Source: Variovorax sp. RA8
Lineage (GTDB): Bacteria > Pseudomonadota > Gammaproteobacteria > Burkholderiales > Burkholderiaceae_C
Length of the DNA: 64,000 nucleotides
NCBI RefSeq assembly: GCF_901827175.1
Contig: NZ_LR594662.1
Location: forward strand, 124,001 to 188,000
Direction of reading: 5' to 3'
The translations under genes and the position numbers were made by a program. Positions 43,248-52,552 of the stretch are shown piece after piece (the stretch's first letter is position 1; each line of letters begins with the position of its first letter). Under the pieces are notes generated by a model. It made no database searches. It had not been told where the DNA came from and saw only the letters and a program-made list of their open reading frames with translations.

Positions 43248-44182
43248 GCCGCACGGCAACTACCGTCCTCCCTGTCCACTCAGGCAACGGGCCTCCGGGC
43301 GAGGTGCCATCGATTCGCGCCCCGAAGGTCGCGGGCTCGCTGCAGAGATGGCTGCTGCTGGCGCCTGCGTTGCTCGTGCTCGGCGTGTTCGCCATCGCGC
43401 TGCTCGACCTGCTGAACTGGAGCTTCTACAGCGGCGGCAAGCTGGGCGCGGCACCCAGCGGCGAGATGGGCTGGGCTACCTACAGCCGCATCCTGGGCGA
43501 CCCGCTCTACATGGGGGCCATCCTCGCCACGATCCGCCTGTCCGCAGTCTCGACAGTGTGCAGCCTCGCGCTCGGTCTGCCGGTCGCCTACTGGATCGTG
43601 CGCACCGAATCGAGCCGCGTCAGGGCGCTGCTCATCATCCTGGTGGCGGTCCCGTTCATGACGAGCCTCATCGTCCGCCTCTATGCGCTGCTGCTGGTGC
43701 TGGGCAACAGCGGCCTGCTCAACACCTTGTTCCAGGCGATGGGCTGGATCGCGGACAACGACTTCGTCGCGCTGGTGCGCAATGAGATCGGCGTTTCCAT
43801 CGGGCTGACCTATTTCGTGCTGCCCTTCGTCATCTTCACGCTGGCCGGCAGCTTCCGCCGGTATGACCGCACGCTGGAAGACGCCGCGCAGAACCTCGGT
43901 GCCGACGAGGTGGTGACCTTCGTGCGCATCACGCTCCCGCTGCTGGCGCCCGGCATCCTTGCCGCTTGCACGCTGGCCTTCGTGTTGGCGGGCACCGCGT
44001 TCGCCACGCCCCTGATCCTCGGCGGCAGCGCCGTGCGAATGGTGGCGAACGTCATCTACGACCAGGCGATGTTCGCGCAGAACATGCCCGTGGCCGCCGC
44101 GCTGAGCGTGCTGGCCCTGTTGTTCACCATTGCCTGCCTCTACGCAGCCGGGCGCCTGTCCCACGGGAGGAAGCATGCGTAA
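43244..44182 (+). CDS. ABC importer permease 1 (PotB type)
   Basis: A 312-aa inner-membrane permease with six predicted helices. The binding-protein-dependent transport signature is EDAAQNLGADEVVTFVRITL (about 225-244), the EAA loop that contacts the ATPase. Its start overlaps the ATPase stop and its stop overlaps the next permease by 8 bp, so the three are translationally coupled. Confidence 0.92.
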   Translation: MSRTATTVLPVHSGNGPPGEVPSIRAPKVAGSLQRWLLLAPALLVLGVFAIALLDLLNWSFYSGGKLGAAPSGEMGWATYSRILGDPLYMGAILATIRLSAVSTVCSLALGLPVAYWIVRTESSRVRALLIILVAVPFMTSLIVRLYALLLVLGNSGLLNTLFQAMGWIADNDFVALVRNEIGVSIGLTYFVLPFVIFTLAGSFRRYDRTLEDAAQNLGADEVVTFVRITLPLLAPGILAACTLAFVLAGTAFATPLILGGSAVRMVANVIYDQAMFAQNMPVAAALSVLALLFTIACLYAAGRLSHGRKHA

Positions 44183-45005
44183 ACACCGCAACCGCGCCCA
44201 TCGCGCCCGCCGCTCGCTGGCCTTCGGCGCCGTCTGGGCCCTCAGGACTGCCGCGTTCGGCTTGCTGTTCCTTCCTATCCTGCTGGTGGTCCTGCTTTCC
44301 TTTTCCGGCGATGCCTACACCACGCTCCCGCCGCAGAGCTATTCGCTGCGCTGGTACGCGAACGCGATTTCCAAGGGCGAGTTCGTCGAGAGCTTCATGA
44401 CGAGCGTGCAGGTCGCGGCGCTCGCCACGCCGCTGTCGGTGGTGATTGGGACACTCGCAGCCTACGGCCTGTGGAAGTACCCGCGTCCCGGCGCGCGGGC
44501 CCTGGAGTCCCTGCTGATGGCGCCGATCCTGCTGCCGCTGGTGGTGACCGGGCTGGCCTTGCTGGTGTTCTTCAACCGGGGGTATCTCTACACGGGGCTG
44601 TGGAGCATCGTGCTGGCCCACGTGATCGTCACCTTCCCCTACAGCTTCCGTTCGGTGCTGGCGGTGCTCGCGCGCTACGACAGGCAGCTCGACGAGGTCG
44701 CGGCATCGCTGCGCGTGCACCCGGCCACGGCCTTCTGGCACGTGACGCTTCCCATGATCCGGCCGGGCCTCTTCGCCGGCGCCTTGTTTGCGTTCGTCAT
44801 GTCCTTCGACGACTTCGCCACCACGATCTTCCTGATCACGCCAGGGACGAAGACCCTGCCCATCGCCATCTATCAGTACATGGAATTCAATCTCGATCCC
44901 ACCGTGTCGGCGGTCTCCGCCATGCTGGTGCTGCTGTCGGTCGTCGGCGTGCTGGTGATCGACAAGGTCCTGGGCATGGATCGTTTCATCGGGCTGCGTG
45001 CCTGA
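44175..45005 (+). CDS. ABC importer permease 2 (PotC type)
   Basis: A 276-aa permease, partner of the preceding gene. Several hydrophobic segments plus the EAA-type loop LDEVAASLRVHPATAFWHVT (about 173-192) identify it. The basic N-terminus (MRKHRNRAHRARR) is cytoplasmic. Followed 33 bp later by a TauD-type dioxygenase gene, so import and catabolism are coupled in one transcript. Confidence 0.92.
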   Translation: MRKHRNRAHRARRSLAFGAVWALRTAAFGLLFLPILLVVLLSFSGDAYTTLPPQSYSLRWYANAISKGEFVESFMTSVQVAALATPLSVVIGTLAAYGLWKYPRPGARALESLLMAPILLPLVVTGLALLVFFNRGYLYTGLWSIVLAHVIVTFPYSFRSVLAVLARYDRQLDEVAASLRVHPATAFWHVTLPMIRPGLFAGALFAFVMSFDDFATTIFLITPGTKTLPIAIYQYMEFNLDPTVSAVSAMLVLLSVVGVLVIDKVLGMDRFIGLRA

Positions 45006-45038
45006 GACAAGTTGAGACAAGTGACAAGGAAAGAGCAA

Positions 45039-46145
45039 ATGGAATCATCAAACCTGACACCCCTGGAAGGACCTTGCGTCTGGACCGGCGAGGCGCTGGC
45101 TGCGGCTGAAGGCTGGAGCTCGGTCCTGAGCGCCGACGAGGCCGCCGCCCTGAAGCGCGCTGCCCGCGCGGTCATTGCCAGCGGCAAGCCGCTGGAGGCG
45201 GTGCGGCGCAGCGACTTCCAGGTGCCGCAGCTGCAGTCACGCTGGGTCCGGATCAGCCGCGAACTGGAGCACGGGCACGGCTTCGTCCTGGTCCGTGGCG
45301 TGCCCGTGGAAGACCTGTCGGACGAGGAATGCAAGTTCCTGTTCTGGGGGATCGGGCACCAGCTGGGCGCGCCGGTGTCGCAAAGCCGCCTGCAGAACTA
45401 CATCGCCGAAGTCAGGGACGTCGGCGAGAAGATGGGGCAGGCCACCACGCGCGCCTATCGCGCGGGCGGGCCGCTGCGCTTCCACACCGACCAATGCGAC
45501 GCGCTCGCTCTGCTGTGCCTTCGCGAGCCCGTCTCCGGCGGCCACAGCCGCGTGGTGAGTTCGGCGGCCATCCACAACGAGGTCATCCGGCGCAGGCCCG
45601 ACATGCTGCCGGTTCTCTACGCGCCTTTCTGCTTCAGTCGCCAGGGCGAGGAAGTGGAGGGTGAGGCGCCGTGGTACGAGAGGCCCGTCTTCGACCGGGG
45701 CGCGGACGGCAGCTTCACCAGCCTGTTCTCGCTCTCCTTCATCGAGAGCGCGCAGCGGCTGCCCGAGGTGCCGCGACTCACCGCGATACAACGCGAGGCG
45801 CTGGAGCTGGTTGCGCAGCTGGCCGATGAACTGAGCACGACGATCGAGCTGCGCAAGGGGGACATGCAGTTCTTCAACAACCACGTCGTCTACCACTCGC
45901 GCACCGACTACAAGGACCACGAGGAGATCGCGAGAAGGCGTACGCAGCTGCGGCTCTGGCTGGCCACGCCCGACAGCCGCCACCTGCCCGACGGCGCAAG
46001 CGTGTTCTTCGGCTCGACGCAGCCTGGCGCGATGCGGGGCGGCGTCATGCCTCCATCGGGGCGGCGCTTCGCCTTTGCAGACTGGCGCAGCGCTGGCTGG
46101 ACGGATGCCGAGCTTCGCATGTTCAGAGGCGGTCATGCTGCATGA
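45039..46145 (+). CDS. TauD/TfdA-family 2-oxoglutarate-dependent dioxygenase, copy 1
   Basis: A 368-aa Fe(II)/2OG dioxygenase. The HxD iron motif is in RFHTDQCDALALLCLREP (His about 150), the distal His in FNNHVVYHSRTDYKDH (about 284) and the 2OG-binding Arg probably in RRTQLRLWLATPDS. It resembles the genes at 58201 and 59283. ATG 45039 follows AAGGAAAG. It lies between the ABC permeases and the GntR regulator. Substrate unknown; oxygenative cleavage or hydroxylation of the imported compound is inferred. Confidence 0.88.
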   Translation: MESSNLTPLEGPCVWTGEALAAAEGWSSVLSADEAAALKRAARAVIASGKPLEAVRRSDFQVPQLQSRWVRISRELEHGHGFVLVRGVPVEDLSDEECKFLFWGIGHQLGAPVSQSRLQNYIAEVRDVGEKMGQATTRAYRAGGPLRFHTDQCDALALLCLREPVSGGHSRVVSSAAIHNEVIRRRPDMLPVLYAPFCFSRQGEEVEGEAPWYERPVFDRGADGSFTSLFSLSFIESAQRLPEVPRLTAIQREALELVAQLADELSTTIELRKGDMQFFNNHVVYHSRTDYKDHEEIARRRTQLRLWLATPDSRHLPDGASVFFGSTQPGAMRGGVMPPSGRRFAFADWRSAGWTDAELRMFRGGHAA

Positions 46146-46248
46146 GCGCGCGGGGGGCTTCGACGAGGAAGAGGGCCGTGCGTTTCACGATAGACTTCGT
46201 GCGGACCCCCTCCCGAACTCACCGCAGCCAGTCAGTCGTGCACGCATC

Positions 46249-47031
46249 ATGAGCAAATCTACGGAAGCCGATCGTGTCTTCAACGGCATCGTCACTGATA
46301 TCCTGGCCGGCGCGATCCGTCCCCGGGAGCGGCTTTCCGAACGCGAGCTGGTGTCCCGTTTCAAGGTGAGCCGCACGCCGGTGCGTGAGGCCACCAAGCG
46401 GCTGCTGGAGCGTGGCTTCATCGAGACCGGTCCGCGCGGCGTCGCCGTCGTCGTCGACGTCAGCTCCGAGGAATTGCGCCAGCTCTATGCCTTGCGACTG
46501 CAACTGGAGAGCACGGCGGCGCGCGAGATCGTGGCGAACATCACCCCGCAGGAGATCGTTTCGCTCAAGCAGATCAACAAGGAGTTCAAGCAGGCGCTGG
46601 AGCAGCGCGACCTCGTGAGGATGCTCGAGGTTCGTGCCGACTTCCACGCACTTCTCGGCAGGGCCACGCGCAACCGATGGCTCGGAGAGGTGTTGGTGAT
46701 GTTGCGCGACAAGGCCTATGTCGTTCGCCACTATCACTGGCAGGATTTCGACCGCGCTTCAGCGACCCTGGACATCCACAACCAGATGATCAAGGCGCTC
46801 GAGGCCAAGGACACCGAGGTGTTCGTGCAACTGGTCTGCCAGCAGATCAGTGCGGCCATCGCCACCTACGAGAACCGGCTGCAGGCGCCGTCATGGAGCG
46901 CTTCCGCCGGCGCGATGCCGGTGGTGGTGGCCAAGACGCCCCGGCCCAAGCAGCCACCCGGCCGCGCCGCGTCGAAGACGGTGAAGCCGAAGCCTGCGGC
47001 CAAGCCGGTGCGCGGCAAGGCCGTCGCCTGA
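46249..47031 (+). CDS. GntR-family transcriptional regulator (FadR/FCD type)
   Basis: A 260-aa regulator. A winged helix-turn-helix covers about 7-75 (RERLSERELVSRFKVSRTPV, REATKRLLERGFIETGPRG), followed by a helical FCD domain (residues about 80-210; DFHALLGRATRNRWLGEVL supplies metal-ligand-like Asp/His). The last 35 residues are a Lys/Pro/Ala-rich tail (KTVKPKPAAKPVRGKAVA), not typical of the family. FCD-GntR proteins bind T-GGTA-TACC-A-like palindromes, matching the five operators in this island, so this gene is the best candidate regulator. Confidence 0.9.
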   Translation: MSKSTEADRVFNGIVTDILAGAIRPRERLSERELVSRFKVSRTPVREATKRLLERGFIETGPRGVAVVVDVSSEELRQLYALRLQLESTAAREIVANITPQEIVSLKQINKEFKQALEQRDLVRMLEVRADFHALLGRATRNRWLGEVLVMLRDKAYVVRHYHWQDFDRASATLDIHNQMIKALEAKDTEVFVQLVCQQISAAIATYENRLQAPSWSASAGAMPVVVAKTPRPKQPPGRAASKTVKPKPAAKPVRGKAVA

Positions 47032-47074
47032 CACCGACGGGGGCGGCGAACGCACCCGCCTCGCCCCACGCCGC

Positions 47075-47473
47075 TCAGAGTGCAGCAATTGCCTGGAACT
47101 CGATCAAGAGCCCTGGGTCCGCCAGGTGGTTGACTTCGACGATCGTGCTGGTGGGTAGCCGGTCCTTGAAGAACTCCATGCGCGCCGCAACGATCTCCTT
47201 GAACTGCCGCACGTCCGTCGTGTAGACCACGATCGAGACGATGTCCTCGAGCGTGCCGCCCGCGGCTTCCAGGACGGTGCGCATGTTCCGGATGCACTGG
47301 CGCGTCTGCTCGGCCATGTCGCCCGGTCCGACGAGCTTGCCATCGCCATCGCGCGCGAGCTGCCCCGAGAGGAAGATCAGGGACGAGGGCTTGTCGACGC
47401 GAATGAAATGGTGATAGACGGTCTTGCGCACATTGGCCAGGCCGGCGGGATCTCCGCGTGTGATTTCGCTCAT
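47075..47473 (-). CDS. RidA/YjgF/YER057c family protein
   Basis: A 132-aa RidA-type protein. FLSGQLARDGDGKLVGPGDM (about 34-53), QCIRNMRTVLEAAGGTLEDI and the C-terminal IVEVNHLADPGLLIEFQAIA fit the family, though the reactive-enamine Arg of canonical RidA (R105 region) reads HLADPGLLIEF, so activity may differ. It may hydrolyse imine/enamine intermediates of nitrogenous substrates. It follows the nitroreductase gene by 29 bp. Confidence 0.88.
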   Translation of the reverse strand: MSEITRGDPAGLANVRKTVYHHFIRVDKPSSLIFLSGQLARDGDGKLVGPGDMAEQTRQCIRNMRTVLEAAGGTLEDIVSIVVYTTDVRQFKEIVAARMEFFKDRLPTSTIVEVNHLADPGLLIEFQAIAAL

Positions 47474-47502
47474 GTTGTTCAGTCCTTTCTTGGGTTGATG
47501 AT

Positions 47503-48099
47503 TCAGTGCGCGTCGAGCCAGCGGACCACGCGGTCCGGCTGCGCGTCAGGTCGTCGCGGGATGGGTCGCTGCGGATTCGGATAGCCCACGTTGATCACGC
47601 CGACCACGTGGGCGCCCGGCGCGTCCAGCCCGACGAGGGCGGCAACCTCGGGAGACTCGGCCAGTGCGCCCGTGGTGAGCAGGGAGCCGACTCCCGCATC
47701 CGCGAGCGACAGCAGAAAGTTCTGGACGGCGGCCGCGGTGGCGAATTCCTCCTCCCTGGCCACGACCCTGGGGTTGTCCAGCGTGGGCACGCACGCGACC
47801 ACGACGTTCACCGGCGCATCCTGGGCGCGCTGGGCCGCGCGCGCTACATCGCGCTCCGTGCGCCGTGCCGCGGCCTCATAGGCGCTGACCAGCCTGTGGC
47901 GTGCGTCGCGCGTGATCACGAAGAAGCGCCAGGGGGCGGTGCGGTGGTGGTTGGGCGCCAGCACGGCGTCGGCCAGCGCACGCTCGATGACGTGGCGAGG
48001 CACGGGCTCGTCCACGTAGGCGTAGACCGAGCGGCGGCGCTGGGCCAGCTCGCCGAAGGAGCTGGGTGCGGGCCCGGCGGGATTGACAGAAGCGTTCAT
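47503..48099 (-). CDS. Nitroreductase-family flavoprotein, copy 1
   Basis: A 198-aa FMN-dependent nitroreductase-like protein. FMN-binding residues are in ELAQRRRSVYAYVDEPVPRH (about 16-35) and LAPNHHRTAPWRFFVI (about 49-64), then ARREEEFATAAAVQNFLL-like VAREEEFATAAAVQNFLLSL and GSLLTTG follow. Paralogous to the gene at 57474. ATG 48099 is chosen. It is divergent from the binding-protein gene and behind the operator at 48117-48130. The physiological reduction is unknown. Confidence 0.85.
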   Translation of the reverse strand: MNASVNPAGPAPSSFGELAQRRRSVYAYVDEPVPRHVIERALADAVLAPNHHRTAPWRFFVITRDARHRLVSAYEAAARRTERDVARAAQRAQDAPVNVVVACVPTLDNPRVVAREEEFATAAAVQNFLLSLADAGVGSLLTTGALAESPEVAALVGLDAPGAHVVGVINVGYPNPQRPIPRRPDAQPDRVVRWLDAH

Positions 48100-48116
48100 G
48101 ATGTTCAGGATACTCA

Positions 48117-48130
48117 AATGGTATGCCAAT
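48117..48130 (-). promoter_or_regulatory. GntR-type operator 2
   Basis: AATGGTATGCCAAT, identical to operator 1 on the other strand over 17 bp including flanks. It lies between the divergent nitroreductase and binding-protein genes. A TATCCT (minus strand, 48107-48112) is 7 bp from the core, the same distance as at operator 4. Confidence 0.65.
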
Positions 48131-48178
48131 AATACATACCATATCCCGAACCGTCCACTTCACAACGAGGACCCCGCC

Positions 48179-49231
48179 ATGAAACTGCACACCTGCCTCC
48201 GGCGATCCGCCATCGCCATCGCCGCCTTCGCCGCCCTCCACGCCGCAGCACAAACCCGGGAGGTCGTGCTGGCCACCTGGGGAGGAACCTGGGGCAAGGC
48301 CATCGCGGAGCAGGCGATCGCACCTTTCGAGAAAGCCACCGGCGTGAAGGTGAAGGTCATCTCCGGCGTATCGCTCGCGAACATCCAGATGATCTCGGCC
48401 CAGCGGGCCAGCCCGAAGATCGATCTCGTGATGGCGACATCGCAGGATGCCGTGACCGCGTACGACGACGGCCTGCTCGCGACGCTGGACCCGAAGGAAA
48501 TCCCCGTCCTGGCCAGCTTGCCGGCCAGCGGGCTGCGCCGCGACGCGAGCGGCGCGGTCAAGTTCGCCGGCATGTGGGTGTACCCCTACGGCATCGTCTA
48601 CCGCACGGACAAGGTCAAGACCGAAATCAAGTGCTGGAAGGACCTCTGGCGCCCCGACCTGCGCAACAAGGTCGGCGTCTCCTCCCCCAAGTACATGAAC
48701 GGCTTTTTCCTGCTCATGGCGAACAAGCTCGCCGGCGGCACGGAGGCTGACGTGAAGCCCGGCCTGGAGCTCGTGAAGACGATGGGCCAGAACCTGGTGG
48801 CGGTGGTGGACGATTCCGCCGGGCAGCAGCGCCTGCTGGCGCAACAGGAAGTCTGGGCCGTGCCCATGGTGTCGAGCCCCGCCTACAAGATGATCGACGA
48901 AGGCGTGCCCGCGAAGTTCGCAATCCCGTGCGAGGGCGCGCCCGCCGGCATGGACGTCATCGCCCTCGTGAAGAACGGGCCCAATGCCGCCGACGCCAGG
49001 AAGTTCGTCGACTTCTACCTGAGCCCGGAGACGATCGCCAACGTCACGCGGGAACTGAAGATCACACCGGTCAACCGCAACGCGAAGATCACGCCCGAGC
49101 ACGCCAAGTACACGCTTGCGGACGCGGAGTTCCAGAAGCTGATCGTGTTCGACGAGCAGGCGACCGCGGCCGGCCGAGGCAAATGGCAGGACGCGTGGGA
49201 CCGCGAAGTCGCTCCCCTGACGCGGCGTTGA
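48179..49231 (+). CDS. ABC importer periplasmic substrate-binding protein (PotD/opine type)
   Basis: A 350-aa secreted protein with signal peptide (MKLHTCLRRSAIAIAAFAAL, cleavage near HAAAQT). EVVLATWGGTWGKAIAEQAI is a hallmark of type-2 PotD-like binding proteins. It probably belongs with the ATPase and permeases at 42147-45005 despite the 3.2-kb separation, since no other permease genes lie near. Followed 8 bp later by an alpha/beta hydrolase. Ligand unknown. Confidence 0.9.
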   Translation: MKLHTCLRRSAIAIAAFAALHAAAQTREVVLATWGGTWGKAIAEQAIAPFEKATGVKVKVISGVSLANIQMISAQRASPKIDLVMATSQDAVTAYDDGLLATLDPKEIPVLASLPASGLRRDASGAVKFAGMWVYPYGIVYRTDKVKTEIKCWKDLWRPDLRNKVGVSSPKYMNGFFLLMANKLAGGTEADVKPGLELVKTMGQNLVAVVDDSAGQQRLLAQQEVWAVPMVSSPAYKMIDEGVPAKFAIPCEGAPAGMDVIALVKNGPNAADARKFVDFYLSPETIANVTRELKITPVNRNAKITPEHAKYTLADAEFQKLIVFDEQATAAGRGKWQDAWDREVAPLTRR

Positions 49232-49239
49232 TTCCGGCC

Positions 49240-50055
49240 ATGCCCCACATCACAGCCAACGGCGTGCGGACCTTCTACCGCACGCTCGGGGAGGGCCCGC
49301 CCCTCCTGCTGATCGCCGGGAATGGGATGGACCACACCGCATTCGACGAGCAGTTGCCGGTGTTTGCAGAGCACTTTCGCTGCATCGTGTACGACCTGCG
49401 CGGCATCGGGTCGAGCGAGGTGCCGGAGTCAGGCTACACGCCCGCCGAAATGGCGAAGGACGCGTTGGCGCTGATGTCGGCGCTGGAGATCGATCGGGCC
49501 CACGTCGCCGGCTATTCGCTGGGCGGGGCCATCGCGCAGGAAATGGCGCTGGCGCAGCCTGAGCGCGTGCTTTCCCTGTCGCTGTACTCCAGCTACGAGC
49601 GGCCGCTGCCCTACATGCGGCTGCGCTACGACATCCTGATCAAGGTGGTCGAGGAGACGACGCCCGAGCTCTGGGCCATGTACAGCGCGTTCTCCGCCTT
49701 CGGGCCGGAGTTCATCAATGCGCATGAGCGTGCGCTTCGGGATGAGATCGCGAAGCGGGTCGATCGATGGAGGCAGGGCGACGCGCCCTCGCGCACGGGA
49801 CTGGCCGGCCACTACCGGGCCATCCTTGCGCATGACACGTCCACCCGCCTGGGCGATATCCGCTGCCCGACCTGGATCGCAGTGGGCTCCACCGATGCGG
49901 TGACGCCGGCCTGGCATTCGCAGCGCATGCACCAGCTGATCGCGGGTTCCACGCTGACCGTGTTTCCCGACAAGCCGCATCGGATCCTGAACTTCGAGGC
50001 CGCCGGGTTCACTCGCAGCGCTCTGGAGTTCCTCCTGAAAAATCGGAGTCCTTGA
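49240..50055 (+). CDS. Alpha/beta hydrolase
   Basis: A 271-aa alpha/beta hydrolase. Visible are LLLIAGNGMDHTAFDEQL (oxyanion), the elbow HVAGYSLGGAIAQEMALA (Ser about 90) and the late His in FPDKPHRILNFEAAGF. An enol-lactone or ester hydrolase of the 3-oxoadipate enol-lactonase/haloperoxidase group is possible. It starts 8 bp after the binding-protein gene, and its stop overlaps the operator at 50055-50068 that precedes the next gene. Confidence 0.85.
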   Translation: MPHITANGVRTFYRTLGEGPPLLLIAGNGMDHTAFDEQLPVFAEHFRCIVYDLRGIGSSEVPESGYTPAEMAKDALALMSALEIDRAHVAGYSLGGAIAQEMALAQPERVLSLSLYSSYERPLPYMRLRYDILIKVVEETTPELWAMYSAFSAFGPEFINAHERALRDEIAKRVDRWRQGDAPSRTGLAGHYRAILAHDTSTRLGDIRCPTWIAVGSTDAVTPAWHSQRMHQLIAGSTLTVFPDKPHRILNFEAAGFTRSALEFLLKNRSP

Positions 50056-50080
50056 CTGGCATACCAATACGGCATATATT
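50052..50080 (+). promoter_or_regulatory. Promoter of the amidohydrolase operon with embedded operator
   Basis: TTGACT (50052-50057), 17-bp spacer, TATATT (50075-50080). The GntR-type operator (50055-50068) covers the -35 and half the spacer, so bound regulator should block RNA polymerase. Confidence 0.7.
50055..50068 (+). promoter_or_regulatory. GntR-type operator 3
   Basis: ACTGGCATACCAAT, core GGCATACC as in operator 1, inside the promoter at 50052-50080. Confidence 0.65.
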
Positions 50081-50114
50081 TCCCCATCGATTCACCAACA
50101 CCAGCTGAAAGATC

Positions 50115-51215
50115 ATGGACAAGATCATCATTTCTTCGGACTCCCACGTGTTCGAGCCGACCGACCTCTGGAAGAACACCCTGGGCAGCCGCTTCGGCGA
50201 CAACCTGCCCCAGGGCGTCACCAACTTCGAGGGCCACGAGGGCAACTTCTTCTACGTCGGACGGCCGGGCGAAGCGGCGCGCCTCGAAGAGCTGGTTTCC
50301 GACGACGGCAAGGACCGCCGCCTGGACGACCTGGCCAAGGCCGGTTCCGATCCGGTCTACCGCCTCGAACTTATGGACAAGGACGGCATCTACGCCGAAG
50401 TCCTCAACCCGACGTGGGGCCTGTGGATTCCCCGCATGGCCGATGGCGCCGCGCGCAACGCCTGCGCCGAGGTCTTCAACGACTGGATCCAGGAGTACTG
50501 CTCGCAGAACCTGAAGCGCCTGCTGGCCGTCGCGATGATCCCGATCGTCGATGTCGACTGGGCCGTGAAGGAGCTCGATCGCGTCGTCAAGCGCGGTGCC
50601 CGGGCCATCATGATCGGCACCAATCCGGTGGACGGCGCCGCTCCCTATCGCGACCGCAAGTACGACAAGTTCTGGGCTGCCGCCCAGGAGGCGGAACTGC
50701 CGGTCACGCTGCACATCGTCACGGGGCGCGTACGCGACCCCTTCACCTATCACGGCGACAAGGAGCGGGAGAACATCCCGGCCAGCTTCCTCGACCTGTT
50801 CTACGAGGTGCAGCCCGCGCTGGCCAACGAATTCATCTTCGGCGGCATCTTCGACCGCTTCCCGCGCCTGAAGATCTTCCTGTCCGAGTACGACGCGTCC
50901 TGGCTGCCGATCCTGAAGTACCGCCTCAACCGCATCCAGACCTTCCCCGGCTTCGATCACCTGCAGAAGAAGCCGGCGAGCCGCTACGTCGAGGAAAACA
51001 TCTACGCCGGCATCATCAACGATCCGCTGGCCGCCAAGCTGCGCAACGAGATCGGCATCGACCGGATCATGTGGGGCTCGGACTTCCCGCACCCGCCCTG
51101 CCCCTATCCCAACACGACTCAGAACATCGATCGCATCCTCAACGAGCTCTCGCCGGAGGACCGGTTCAAGGTGGTGGCGGGCAACGCGGCCAAGTTGTTC
51201 AAGATCGACCTGTAG
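50115..51215 (+). CDS. Amidohydrolase family protein (amidohydrolase-2 type)
   Basis: A 366-aa amidohydrolase of the ACMSD/metal-dependent hydrolase type. SSDSHVFEPTDLW near the start gives DSH in place of the more common DxH; LPVTLHIVTGRVRDPF (about 196-211) and IMWGSDFPHPPCPYP (about 316-330) supply further ligands (His, Asp). It could decarboxylate or hydrolyse a ring-derived acid. First gene of the 50115-57457 unit, behind operator 3. Substrate unknown. Confidence 0.87.
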   Translation: MDKIIISSDSHVFEPTDLWKNTLGSRFGDNLPQGVTNFEGHEGNFFYVGRPGEAARLEELVSDDGKDRRLDDLAKAGSDPVYRLELMDKDGIYAEVLNPTWGLWIPRMADGAARNACAEVFNDWIQEYCSQNLKRLLAVAMIPIVDVDWAVKELDRVVKRGARAIMIGTNPVDGAAPYRDRKYDKFWAAAQEAELPVTLHIVTGRVRDPFTYHGDKERENIPASFLDLFYEVQPALANEFIFGGIFDRFPRLKIFLSEYDASWLPILKYRLNRIQTFPGFDHLQKKPASRYVEENIYAGIINDPLAAKLRNEIGIDRIMWGSDFPHPPCPYPNTTQNIDRILNELSPEDRFKVVAGNAAKLFKIDL

Positions 51216-51224
51216 GCGCTGGCC

Positions 51225-52547
51225 ATGAGAAGGATCCTGGAGATCGCGGGCTGCACGCTGATCGACGGCACCGGGCGCGCGCCGATACCCGACGCGACGC
51301 TGCGCGTGGTCGACGGCCGCATCGCGGCCGTATGGCGCAACGGCGAGCGCCCGGCCGACCCGCAGGGGCCGGCCGAACAGGTGGTCCAGGCGCGGGGCAA
51401 GACGGTGATCCCGGGCCTGATCGACGCGCATTGCCATATCTCCTACGGCGAGGGCAAGACGGCCGAGGAAGTTGACATCTATGGCGGCCCGGAGTGGGCC
51501 GCGGTGCGCGCGGTCTGGAATGCGCAGAAGGTGCTGCAAAGCGGTGTGACGAGCTTCTGCGATCCAGGCTCCACCTGGAACGTGGCGGTCACTTGCCGCG
51601 ACGCCATCAACAACGGCATGTTCGACGGCCCGCGCATCCTTGCGGCCGGCCGCCACATCAGCGCCGACGGAGGCTTCGCCGACTACTTCCCCAGCTGGCT
51701 CGGCATGCCGGTCTCCGCCGAGGGTGTGCTGTGCTCGACGAGCGACGAGATGCGGCGCGAGGTGCGGCGCCAGGTCAAGAACCGCGTCGACCTCGTCAAG
51801 ATCAGCGGCGACAGCCAGGCCCAGGACACGCGCCTCGATGCCGGGCCGTGCTTCTCCGCCGAGGAACTGTCGTGCATCGTCGACACCGCACATGGCCTCG
51901 GCCGCAAGGTCACCATCCACTCGCGCTACGCGAAGACCGTGGCTGCCGCCGCGCGAGCTGGCGTGGATTGGGTGATTCACGCGTCCTACATGGATCCCGG
52001 CGACATCGGACTCCTGCTGGACCGGCAGGTCCCCATATGCGCCACCATGACCTACACCGCCAACATCGTGCAGCACGGGCGCGACGTGGGCGTCGATCCC
52101 AACTACATCGAGGTCAAGAAGCGCGAGCTCGACGCGCTGGTCAAGGCTCACCGCAAGGCGATCGAGGCCGGTGTGCCGATGATGGCCGGCTCGGAGGCGG
52201 GCTTTGCCGTCACCCCCTACGGCCAATGGCACGCACGCGAGATCGAACTGATGGTCGAGCTGCTGGGCATGAAGCCCCTCGATGCCATCACGGCAGGCAC
52301 TTTCAACAATGCGAAGGCCTTCGGCTGGGAGCAAGAGGTAGGCAGCCTGCAGCCGGGCCGCTGGGCCGACCTGCTGGTGCTGGACGGAGATCCCATGGCG
52401 GACATCCGCGTGCTGAGCGATCGCAAGCGCATTGCTGCGGTCTACAAGGGCGGCGAGCTCGTGCCGCGGGCAGACTCCCTTCCGACCCGCCGCCGCATGG
52501 GGCACGAGCGATCGCTTGCGGTCTCGAGCGTCCCACTGAACAGGTGA
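51225..52547 (+). CDS. Amidohydrolase family protein (imidazolonepropionase-like type)
   Basis: A 440-aa amidohydrolase. VIPGLIDAHCHISYGEG (about 62-78) is the HxH metal motif; KISGDSQAQDT, VTIHSRYAKTVAAA, AGVDWVIHASYMD and MAGSEAGFAVTPYG carry the later ligands, although a Ser-Glu occupies the place of the usual catalytic Asp (GSEAG). The C-terminal ADLLVLDGDPMADIRVL fits the family. Starts 9 bp after the previous gene. It might be a cyclic-amide or dipeptidase-type hydrolase. Confidence 0.87.
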   Translation: MRRILEIAGCTLIDGTGRAPIPDATLRVVDGRIAAVWRNGERPADPQGPAEQVVQARGKTVIPGLIDAHCHISYGEGKTAEEVDIYGGPEWAAVRAVWNAQKVLQSGVTSFCDPGSTWNVAVTCRDAINNGMFDGPRILAAGRHISADGGFADYFPSWLGMPVSAEGVLCSTSDEMRREVRRQVKNRVDLVKISGDSQAQDTRLDAGPCFSAEELSCIVDTAHGLGRKVTIHSRYAKTVAAAARAGVDWVIHASYMDPGDIGLLLDRQVPICATMTYTANIVQHGRDVGVDPNYIEVKKRELDALVKAHRKAIEAGVPMMAGSEAGFAVTPYGQWHAREIELMVELLGMKPLDAITAGTFNNAKAFGWEQEVGSLQPGRWADLLVLDGDPMADIRVLSDRKRIAAVYKGGELVPRADSLPTRRRMGHERSLAVSSVPLNR

Positions 52548-52552
52548 GTCAA

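Noticed and set aside
49812-52505. 897-aa ORF antisense to the amidohydrolases
   Set aside because: Shadow of two clear metal-dependent hydrolase genes; no motif found.
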